6,546 nucleotides of DNA from an uncultured beta proteobacterium (GTDB taxonomy: Bacteria; Pseudomonadota; Gammaproteobacteria; Burkholderiales; Burkholderiaceae). Under the pieces are notes generated by a model that searched no databases, was not told where the DNA came from, and worked only from the letters and a program-made list of their open reading frames with translations. Of the stretch, positions 1-6,274 are shown piece after piece. The DNA is taken from NCBI GenBank assembly GCA_903944255.1, contig CAJARE010000385.1, positions 1 through 6,546 of the forward strand, in the 5' to 3' direction. Numbering within the stretch: position 1 is the first letter of the stretch; each line of letters opens with the position of its first letter. Made by a program: the position numbers and the translations under genes.

Positions 1-930
1 GCTTCTCATGGAAACTTGGGCGAGGTATTTGCAGCAGAGAAGCCTGGGTGGTTTAGCGCACTTCTTAAAGAGATGCGTGTTTATCAATGGGTAAAAAATT
101 GCTTAATTTTTGTGCCTTTACTTGCCGCACACCAACTTGCTAATCCACTTGGCTGGGCTCAGGCATTCATTGCATTTCTTGTCTTTTGTTTCTGCGCGTC
201 CGCAGTTTATCTATTGAATGACTTAGTTGATATTTCTAATGATCGTCTTCATCCGAGAAAGCGTTTTAGACCATTTGCTGCTGGCCACTTAAGCCTACTA
301 ACGGGATGGGTGCTTTGGCCTATTTTATTATTACTGGCTTTTGTATTTGCCTTCTTATTTTTACCCTCTGCATTCACCTATGTACTGGCTGCCTATTTCT
401 TCATAACAGTTGCTTATTCTTTTGCGCTTAAACGTTATGCTATTTTGGATGTTTTGGTGTTGGCTGGCCTTTATACCATCCGCATCTTGGCTGGTGCGGT
501 AGCAGTTTCAGTGCCGGTGTCATTCTGGTTGTTAACTTTCTCGATGTTCCTTTTTTTGAGTCTCGCATTTGTCAAACGCTTTAGTGAACTAAAGACAGCA
601 CAAGAACAGGGATATGCGGGCAAACTGGCTGGGCGGGGTTATGCGTCTGAGGATTTAGAGATTGTTTCGATGATGGGTGTGGCAGCAGGGTATTTATCGA
701 TTTTGGTGCTAGCGTTTTATATTCAAGACAGCTATACAGCGGTACTTTATCGTACCCCGCAAATTATTTGGTTAGCCTGTCCTTTGCTCTTGTATTGGGT
801 ATCGCGTACTTGGGTAATTACCCACCGTGGCCATATGACCGATGACCCAATTATTTTTGCGATTAAAGATCGCACTAGTTGGATTGTGGCTGCTTGCTTC
901 GTTTTAATTTTTATTCTTGCGTCCTTGTAA
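1..930 (+). CDS. UbiA-family polyprenyl-phosphate phosphoribosyltransferase-like protein, 5' partial, probably C-terminal half of a fusion
   Basis: Integral membrane transferase of the UbiA superfamily, most like decaprenyl-phosphate 5-phosphoribosyltransferase (the Rv3806c type), which joins PRPP to a polyprenyl phosphate at the inner membrane. The frame is open to base 1, so 309 residues are visible. Numbered from base 1, they show the Asp-rich motif NDLVDISND (73-81), RPFAAG (90-95), a second conserved loop around LKRYAILD (Asp150) with TIRILAGA after it, KRFSEL (192-197) and a C-terminal DDPIIFAIKDRTSW (281-294). About eight or nine hydrophobic segments are present. A TTG at 16 could serve as a start, but it has no ribosome-binding site. 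The preceding codons look like a linker (GEVFAAEKPG), as in proteins where a HAD-type domain precedes UbiA, so I treat the gene as truncated by the window. The stop overlaps the next start by one base. The substrate is inferred mainly from the DprE1/DprE2 neighbours; another UbiA aromatic prenyltransferase role is much less likely. Confidence 0.85.
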   Translation, partial: ASHGNLGEVFAAEKPGWFSALLKEMRVYQWVKNCLIFVPLLAAHQLANPLGWAQAFIAFLVFCFCASAVYLLNDLVDISNDRLHPRKRFRPFAAGHLSLLTGWVLWPILLLLAFVFAFLFLPSAFTYVLAAYFFITVAYSFALKRYAILDVLVLAGLYTIRILAGAVAVSVPVSFWLLTFSMFLFLSLAFVKRFSELKTAQEQGYAGKLAGRGYASEDLEIVSMMGVAAGYLSILVLAFYIQDSYTAVLYRTPQIIWLACPLLLYWVSRTWVITHRGHMTDDPIIFAIKDRTSWIVAACFVLIFILASL

Positions 931-2231
931 TGCAAATTTCTGGGTGGGGTCGTTATCCAAAGATAGATGCTGAAGTTATCCTTCCGCGAGATTTATCGCA
1001 AGCATGTGCATTGGTTAAAAGTGATGGGTTGCTTATTCCCAGGGGCTTAGGTCGGGCCTATGGTGATAGTAGTTTAGCTGGCAGAGTATTGGAAACTACT
1101 AACTTACAGTTTTTTCATTCTTTTGATTCTATTAGTGGCGTTTTAAGTTGCGATGCAGGCGTTTCGCTATTTGAGATTCTTAAAGTCTTTGTGCCGAAGG
1201 GGTGGTTTATCCCCGTTTCTCCTGGCACCCGCTTTGTTACAGTTGGTGGTGCCATTGCAAGTGATGTCCATGGAAAGAATCACCACCTAGATGGCACTTT
1301 TGGCCAGCATGTGATTTCGCTGCAATTGCTATTGGGTAACGGCGAGATCGTTCGGGTTTCTCCTACTGAGAACACGGCCTTATTTCATGCGACGTGCGGG
1401 GGCATGGGCCTCACTGGAACGATCCTGTCGGCGTCCTTTCGCTTGGTTCCGATTAAGTCAAGTGAGATTATCGAAACTACAATCAAAGCTGCCAATCTTG
1501 ATGCAGTCTTAGATGGGTTTGCGCAGTTCGGTGCTAGCACCTATACCGTTGCATGGATCGACTGCCTAGCCCAAGGTGATAATTTAGGACGTTCATTATT
1601 AATGGTCGGTGAGCACGCCGAAGATGGACCTTTGACAGTTGCTGATAAAAATCCACTGACGATGCCAGTCGATGCACCCAGCAGCCTCTTGAACCCATTT
1701 TCTATTAAGGCCTTTAATGCCCTCTACTATGCTAAAGCACAATATGGCGTGAGTACTAGGCGCAGGTCATTTGAAAGTTACTTTTATCCACTCGATCAAA
1801 TTTTGCAATGGAATAAGCTGTACGGCAAAGCGGGTTTTATGCAGTATCAGTTTGTGATTCCTGCTTCAGCCGGGCGTGAGGGTTTACGCCAAATTTTAAA
1901 AACAATTGCCGCATCAGGCCAGGGTTCTTTTTTGGCAGTGCTTAAAACCTTTGGCAAGAAAAATGCCAATTACCTGTCTTTTCCAATTGAGGGGTATACC
2001 CTGGCACTAGACTTTAAAGTTACTGAATCTATTTTCGCCCTTATGGATCAATTAGATCAACTTGTTCTTCAATATGGCGGTAGACTTTATTTGACTAAAG
2101 ACGCCCGTATGAGCGAAGCTACATTTAAAACCAGTTACCCCAATTGGCAGGAGTTTGAAGCAGTACGTGAGCGCTATCATGCTATCGGTAAATTTGCCTC
2201 TTTGCAATCGAAACGTATAGGGCTGGCATAA
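930..2231 (+). CDS. dprE1: DprE1-like FAD-dependent polyprenylphosphoryl-beta-D-ribose 2'-oxidase
   Basis: A 433-residue flavoenzyme of the PCMH/ALO type. It should oxidise the 2'-hydroxyl of polyprenyl-phosphoryl-D-ribose to the 2'-keto sugar, the first half of epimerisation to arabinose. The N-terminal FAD domain (about 1-170) has SGWGRYP (4-10), RGLGRAYGD (38-46), PGTRFVTVGGAIASDVHGKN (98-117) with His114 at the mycobacterial His132 position, and GGMGLTG (157-163). The C-terminal substrate domain has FYPLDQILQWNKLYG (285-299), AGFMQYQFVIP (301-311), SFPIEGYTLALDF (350-362) and GGRLYLTKDAR (383-393), where Lys390 matches catalytic Lys418. Length and motif order fit DprE1 throughout. The residue matching Cys387 is Ala359. 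I chose ATG 930 because conserved sequence begins at once (MQISGWGR), and TAATG overlaps the upstream stop by one base. A frame-open start at 879 would add 17 unrelated residues. No strong Shine-Dalgarno is visible, so translational coupling is likely. No signal peptide is seen. Confidence 0.9.
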   Translation: MQISGWGRYPKIDAEVILPRDLSQACALVKSDGLLIPRGLGRAYGDSSLAGRVLETTNLQFFHSFDSISGVLSCDAGVSLFEILKVFVPKGWFIPVSPGTRFVTVGGAIASDVHGKNHHLDGTFGQHVISLQLLLGNGEIVRVSPTENTALFHATCGGMGLTGTILSASFRLVPIKSSEIIETTIKAANLDAVLDGFAQFGASTYTVAWIDCLAQGDNLGRSLLMVGEHAEDGPLTVADKNPLTMPVDAPSSLLNPFSIKAFNALYYAKAQYGVSTRRRSFESYFYPLDQILQWNKLYGKAGFMQYQFVIPASAGREGLRQILKTIAASGQGSFLAVLKTFGKKNANYLSFPIEGYTLALDFKVTESIFALMDQLDQLVLQYGGRLYLTKDARMSEATFKTSYPNWQEFEAVRERYHAIGKFASLQSKRIGLA

Positions 2232-2259
2232 ATCAACAATAAAATGAATTTATTTTAAT

Positions 2260-2266
2260 AAGAGAG
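2260..2266 (+). promoter_or_regulatory. Probable ribosome-binding site of the DprE2-like gene
   Basis: AAGAGAG lies two bases before ATG 2269. It is an imperfect match to AAGGAGG with short spacing, but it is the only purine run before this start and the clearest such site among the plus-strand genes here. Confidence 0.45.
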
Positions 2267-2268
2267 AT

Positions 2269-3012
2269 ATGAAAAAAATCGTTATCGTTGGCGCTACCTC
2301 GGGCATTGCAATCGAGTGTGCCCGTATTTGGATCAAGACTGAGCCAGCAAATTTGATCTTGGTGGTTAGGGATTTAGAGCGTGCTAAACCGCTGGTAGCC
2401 GATCTATTAGTGCGCAGTCCAGAATCTACAGTAAAGGTTCTGGCCTGTAATTTTATTAATCCAAGCGCTATCAGCGATATGGTTCGCATAATTGCTAAAG
2501 AAGGTCCAATCGATATTGTTTTAATCGCGCAGGGCACACTACCAGACCAGCTGGATTGTGAAAATGACTTACTGCTTAGTAATGACACATTAGTAATTAA
2601 TGGTGTATCACCTTGTTTATTTGCCGAGGCTTTTGCGAATTTAATGCAAGCACAGATAAGTGGCAACATAGCGGTCATTGGATCTGTGGCAGGTGATCGT
2701 GGTCGTAAATCGAATTACATCTACGGCGCGGCTAAAGGCTTGGTTGCCCGTTACGCAGAGGGAATGCAGCACCGTTTTGCGGGTACAGGTATTCGGGTAT
2801 CTTTAATCAAGCCTGGACCTACTGCTACTGCGATGACTGCAAAGCTAAGGGAAAATGGTCTGAAATGTGCCTCTGCTACGTCGGTAGCTCAAGATATCGT
2901 CCATGGTATTGAAAAGGGACAAGCAGTCATCTATACCCCGAAAAAATGGCAGTTAATCATGTTAATTGTGCGGCATATACCCGCCGTTATTTTTAATAAA
3001 CTCAATATTTAA
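2269..3012 (+). CDS. dprE2: DprE2-like short-chain reductase (2'-keto intermediate to polyprenylphosphoryl-D-arabinose)
   Basis: A 247-residue classical short-chain dehydrogenase/reductase. It should reduce the 2'-keto product of the preceding oxidase with NAD(P)H to give polyprenyl-phosphoryl-D-arabinose. The cofactor motif is GATSGIA (8-14), followed by an IAQG segment (86-89, in place of NNAG) and Asn111. The catalytic Ser139 (VIGSVAGDRGRK), Tyr152 and Lys156 (YGAAK) are intact, and KPGPTATAMT (181-190) is the post-catalytic PG loop. The tail RHIPAVIFNKLNI (235-247) closely resembles the RHIPRSIFRKLPI end of mycobacterial DprE2 as I recall it, which sets it apart from generic SDRs. The third glycine of the usual GxxxGxG is Ala14. 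The start is preceded by a purine-rich AAGAGAG stretch at 2260-2266, a plausible ribosome-binding site with short spacing. It follows the oxidase gene by 37 bases on the same strand, so an operon is likely. Confidence 0.87.
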   Translation: MKKIVIVGATSGIAIECARIWIKTEPANLILVVRDLERAKPLVADLLVRSPESTVKVLACNFINPSAISDMVRIIAKEGPIDIVLIAQGTLPDQLDCENDLLLSNDTLVINGVSPCLFAEAFANLMQAQISGNIAVIGSVAGDRGRKSNYIYGAAKGLVARYAEGMQHRFAGTGIRVSLIKPGPTATAMTAKLRENGLKCASATSVAQDIVHGIEKGQAVIYTPKKWQLIMLIVRHIPAVIFNKLNI

Positions 3013-3023
3013 TTAAAATTAAT

Positions 3024-5024
3024 ATGAATCAAAGTAGTTCAATGGTTCATACCTTAGCGTATCGCCCTGATATCGATGGCCTTCGGGCAATTGCTGTTAT
3101 CGCCGTGCTTTTTTTTCATGCATTTCCTAAGCTTTTCCCCGGTGGGTTTGTAGGCGTCGATATTTTCTTTGTGATTTCAGGGTATCTAATTTCATCGATT
3201 CTGTATGCCGCTCTTGAGCAAAATACCTTCAGTCTGCTTGATTTTTATGCCCGCCGCATTCGCAGAATATTTCCAGCGCTGATAGTTGTTTTGGCGGCTG
3301 GTTATCTATTTGGATGGTTTTATTTATTCGTTGATGAATTTTCTAAATTAGGCAGTCATACCTTTGCAAGCGCTGGGTTTATACAGAATTGGCTTTTAGC
3401 TAGCGAGAGCGGCTATTTTGATTCTTCTGCAGATTTAAAGCCCTACTTACATCTTTGGTCCTTGGGAGTAGAGGAGCAGTTCTATATTGTTTGGCCTATT
3501 TTCTTATGGCTTGCTTGGAAATTCCGCATTAACTTATTAATCGCAACTTTTGCTTTAGGTCTTGCCTCGTTTGCATGGAATATCTATTCAATCTATTTTT
3601 TACAAAGCACCATTGCCTTCTATATGCCGCAAGTACGTTTTTGGGAATTATTGATTGGGGGGGGATTAGCCTATGTGAGTTTTCAAAAAAGGCGCACGAG
3701 AGCAGCTACAAGTATTCAGGATCTGGGAAATAATAATAAACACCAAGTTGCCTCGCTTTTAGGCATTGCTCTGCTTACACTGAGTTTTATATTGATTTCC
3801 AGTGCTAGGCCATACCCTGGATGGTGGGCTTTATTACCAACTCTAGGCGCTACCCTACTTATTTTTTCAGGCCCGAGTGCTTGGCTAAATCGTCGTATTT
3901 TATCGAACCGAGTGCTGGTGTGGCTAGGTCAAATAAGTTATCCACTGTATCTGTGGCATTGGATCATATTGGCTTTCCTGAGGATCACGCAAGATGATAT
4001 TGTTTCATCGGGAAAGGCAAGACTACTCATTCTAGTTTTATCGGTCGGCCTTGCCTGGTTAACTAACCTTCTCATTGAAAAACCATTACGCTACGGACAC
4101 TACTTAAAGGTAAAAACCTGTGGACTCCTCTTGGTGATGATTCTGATTGGTGGAGTGGGTTACCAGACTGAGCAGTTAGGTGGAATTGGCTTTCGGTTTG
4201 AGGGTAGCAAGCATTACTTGGGACCTGATTTTCAAGCGCAGATGATGAAAAATGTAAATGCTTATTACAAGTACAGTGAAGCATGTGATTTTTATCAAGC
4301 TGAAAAAAAGACAACTATTCCTAAAGATCATTTGGATAAAAAGTGTCTTTCAGCTAATGCAGAATTGCCCAGTAAAAATATACACACCGTTTTTTTATGG
4401 GGTGACTCACATGCACAGATGTTGACTTATGGCTTAGAAAAGAATTTGTCAAACGACTGGCGGCTCATGCAGGTGGCAAGTTCAGGGTGTCTTCCTAACC
4501 CCAGCCAACTTGAAGATTCGCAAGAAAAATATTGCGAACGCTCCAATTTTACGGCATTAAAAATGATCCAAGAAGTACGCCCAGAAGTAGTTGTTCTTGC
4601 CCAGAGCATTAAGTGGAATAAAGAAAAAATTGACGATTTAGTGCGGAAGCTAAGTACTTTTGGCGTGAAAAAGATTATTTTTGTTGGTCAAAGCCCAGAG
4701 TGGTCCGATGCACTACCAACTTTACTTTTAAGAAAGCAAGTGGCGGGAATTCCAAGATATACAAATACAGGTTTAATAAAGAGCGTAATGCAGGAAAACC
4801 AAGAAATAAAAAGCACTCTATTTAAAAAAAGCCTTAATAAAAACGTCACTATTGAATTTATTGATGTGATGGAAACATTTTGTACGACAGATGGATGCTT
4901 GGTTTATATCGGTGATGATGTCAAAACGGGAATTACTTATTTTGACTCGCACCATCTTTCACCAATAGCGTCTGATTATTTGGCAAAAGATAGTTTGATT
5001 CAAGCGATTACTGGCAAAAATTAA
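3024..5024 (+). CDS. OafA/OafB-like membrane O-acyltransferase: AT3 domain fused to a C-terminal SGNH domain
   Basis: A 666-residue inner-membrane acyltransferase, likely to move acetyl or a similar acyl group to sugars of a surface glycan. The AT3 domain (about 10-385, some ten or eleven membrane segments) begins YRPDIDGLRAIAV (13-25) with the Arg21-x10-His32 pair. It continues with GVDIFFVISGYLI (44-56), FYARRIRRIFPAL (74-86), LWSLGVEEQFYIVWP (144-158), ISYPLYLWHW (304-313) and IEKPLRYG (351-358). The soluble part (about 386-666) is an SGNH/GDSL-type domain with block I LWGDSHAQM (458-466, Ser462) and block V DSHHLS (641-646, Asp641 and His644), expected in the periplasm. Six cysteines in this part (421, 441, 489, 504, 620, 625) suggest disulphides. 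ATG 3024 has no clear ribosome-binding site. ATG 3042 (Met7) is an alternative that keeps every motif. The 11-base gap to the reductase gene suggests co-transcription. The acceptor cannot be told from sequence; O-antigen or an arabinose-containing glycan are possibilities. Confidence 0.9.
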   Translation: MNQSSSMVHTLAYRPDIDGLRAIAVIAVLFFHAFPKLFPGGFVGVDIFFVISGYLISSILYAALEQNTFSLLDFYARRIRRIFPALIVVLAAGYLFGWFYLFVDEFSKLGSHTFASAGFIQNWLLASESGYFDSSADLKPYLHLWSLGVEEQFYIVWPIFLWLAWKFRINLLIATFALGLASFAWNIYSIYFLQSTIAFYMPQVRFWELLIGGGLAYVSFQKRRTRAATSIQDLGNNNKHQVASLLGIALLTLSFILISSARPYPGWWALLPTLGATLLIFSGPSAWLNRRILSNRVLVWLGQISYPLYLWHWIILAFLRITQDDIVSSGKARLLILVLSVGLAWLTNLLIEKPLRYGHYLKVKTCGLLLVMILIGGVGYQTEQLGGIGFRFEGSKHYLGPDFQAQMMKNVNAYYKYSEACDFYQAEKKTTIPKDHLDKKCLSANAELPSKNIHTVFLWGDSHAQMLTYGLEKNLSNDWRLMQVASSGCLPNPSQLEDSQEKYCERSNFTALKMIQEVRPEVVVLAQSIKWNKEKIDDLVRKLSTFGVKKIIFVGQSPEWSDALPTLLLRKQVAGIPRYTNTGLIKSVMQENQEIKSTLFKKSLNKNVTIEFIDVMETFCTTDGCLVYIGDDVKTGITYFDSHHLSPIASDYLAKDSLIQAITGKN

Positions 5025-5050
5025 TCTTCTTCGATAGAGCACTAATATAG

Positions 5051-6118
5051 CTAGGTGCCAGTAGATTTTCTCGCCCTAAAATGCGCGCGAATTTTCTCAA
5101 CTGGCTTCTCAACTAATACATGGATAGCTATTGCTAACATCAATATAGAGCCATAAAATATCAGGCCTTTGACATTTTCATTGGTGATTTGAAAAGCATC
5201 GCAAATAATTTTAGTGATATCGATCCGCAAGCCCCAAATAAGGTAAATGGGGTAAGACAGCTCGCCAATGAAGCGATCTATTTTATTGTCTTTGGTTAAG
5301 TTAAAGATCAAGGGCATACCTACAGCCAAGAGCAAATAGAAGAGCCCTTTTTTGAATTCATAATTTGCGGCGATATTAGGAAAGAAGAAAATGAATCCCA
5401 TTACTAAGACTAAAAACCATTTGCCTATTTCTTGTAAGAGTGCAGGATTCTTATTGAAGTCGATCTTGTCGTAAATATTGTATGCAATGGCGCCCAACAT
5501 AAAGAGCGCAAGTTCACTAGGAAAGAAGCGATAACTCCAAGGATCATCCATCTTTCCATGCGTCAGCAAATAAATGCGGACGATTAAAGAAATAAAGAAA
5601 AATAGATAGATGTATTTATATTTCCTAAAAAATAGCAGTGGCGCAAGCAAATAAAAGCTGATTTCTACCCCTAGCGTCCAAGCTTGAGGAATTAACAAGT
5701 AACGAAATACCACCGGACTGGATTCTAAGAAATTCTTTACGAACAAGACATGGCCATCGCGCACCCCCAAAAACATCGCTAAATCTTGGAACATCATGGT
5801 AGCGTTGGTAAAGACGAGATAAATACTTAAAGCGGTGGGAAGTTCGAAGACATTTTTGAGCTCGCCTGGCTCAATTAAATTAACTACTAGGTTGAAGCCC
5901 GCAATAACAAAATAGGCAGGATAGAGGCGCAAAAACCGATTAATCCAAAAATCCTTAATAGAGGAATAGCGCCCATTGAGGATCATGGCAATATAAAAGC
6001 CAGAAATAATGAAGAATGCCTCAACTGCCACTTCACCGCCAATGAGGCGAAAGCTGGGAAAAAACAGAAAATGGGCCACTACCACCGAGTAGGCTAAGAA
6101 GAATCGAATTAAACCCAT
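5051..6118 (-). CDS. Stand-alone acyltransferase-3 family membrane protein
   Basis: A 355-residue multi-spanning protein of the AT3 family, without an SGNH domain and with the usual length for the stand-alone form. It probably O-acylates a sugar on the cell envelope or an exported polysaccharide. It starts almost directly at the family signature: Arg5-x10-His16 in RFFLAYSVVVAH. Further motifs are GGEVAVEAFFIISGFYIAM (27-45), INRFLRLYPAYF (59-70), QAWTLGVEISFYLLAP (145-160), ELSYPIYLIWG (286-296) and LVEKPVEKIR (335-344). About ten hydrophobic segments are seen. The usual LYLWH or LIH of the last conserved block reads LIWG here. No Shine-Dalgarno stands out before ATG 6118, but no earlier start fits the family. 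It converges on the larger acyltransferase with 26 bases between stops and is divergent from the epimerase gene, so it is transcribed alone within this window. Substrate and acyl group are unknown. Confidence 0.87.
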   Translation of the reverse strand: MGLIRFFLAYSVVVAHFLFFPSFRLIGGEVAVEAFFIISGFYIAMILNGRYSSIKDFWINRFLRLYPAYFVIAGFNLVVNLIEPGELKNVFELPTALSIYLVFTNATMMFQDLAMFLGVRDGHVLFVKNFLESSPVVFRYLLIPQAWTLGVEISFYLLAPLLFFRKYKYIYLFFFISLIVRIYLLTHGKMDDPWSYRFFPSELALFMLGAIAYNIYDKIDFNKNPALLQEIGKWFLVLVMGFIFFFPNIAANYEFKKGLFYLLLAVGMPLIFNLTKDNKIDRFIGELSYPIYLIWGLRIDITKIICDAFQITNENVKGLIFYGSILMLAIAIHVLVEKPVEKIRAHFRARKSTGT

Positions 6119-6126
6119 AAGTGCAG

Positions 6127-6145
6127 ACTAAAATAGCTTTTTAGT
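6127..6145. repeat. Small AT-rich inverted repeat in the divergent intergenic region
   Basis: ACTAAAA (6127-6133) and TTTTAGT (6139-6145) are exact inverted arms of 7 bases around a 5-base centre. The repeat lies 9 bases upstream of the minus-strand acyltransferase start, where an operator or leader hairpin could act. Arms this short and AT-rich also arise by chance, so any regulatory role is inference. Confidence 0.35.
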
Positions 6146-6176
6146 TAAATTGCAGGACAAAGCAGTTTTGAACATT

Positions 6177-6205
6177 TTGAGACTTTCGATGTTTTCCCTG
6201 ATTAT
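6177..6205 (+). promoter_or_regulatory. Candidate sigma-70 promoter for the epimerase gene
   Basis: TTGAGA (6177-6182) and GATTAT (6200-6205) are separated by 17 bases and match the -35 and -10 consensus at four or five positions each. Transcription from about 6212 would leave a leader of some 60 bases before ATG 6275. The placement between divergent genes makes a promoter necessary somewhere here, but this site is weak and unproven. Confidence 0.3.
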
Positions 6206-6274
6206 CCATATTCTGAGAGCAGCTTGACTAACTCTTCCTTTTCTACCTCATCGTCTAATTTGCCCTCCCCAGGT

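Noticed and set aside
879..929. Longer start for the DprE1-like gene
   Set aside because: The extra 17 residues overlap the end of the UbiA gene and do not resemble the family; ATG 930 starts right at conserved sequence and is coupled to the upstream stop.
747..935. Minus-strand open frame of 62 codons across the UbiA/DprE1 junction
   Set aside because: It is covered by two well-supported plus-strand genes and shows no motif.
2238..2254. Inverted repeat AATAAA / TTTATT between the DprE1- and DprE2-like genes as a terminator
   Set aside because: Six A-T pairs only, no GC stem and no proper T-tract context; it is unlikely to stop transcription within this operon.
2250..2678. Minus-strand open frame of 142 codons opposite the DprE2-like gene
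   Set aside because: It lies wholly antisense to a strongly supported gene, its translation has no recognisable motif, and it is low-complexity in Ser, Ile and Leu.
4072..4609. Two minus-strand open frames (4072-4314 and 4427-4609) opposite the AT3-SGNH gene
   Set aside because: They are short, antisense to a clear coding region, and have no family resemblance or ribosome-binding site.
5025..5050. Bidirectional terminator between the convergent acyltransferase genes
   Set aside because: I see no GC-rich hairpin or flanking A/T tracts in these 26 bases.
6224..6229. TTGACT as a -35 element
   Set aside because: It matches the consensus well, but no reasonable -10 element occurs 16-18 bases downstream; the nearest, TCTAAT at 6254, is 24 bases away.
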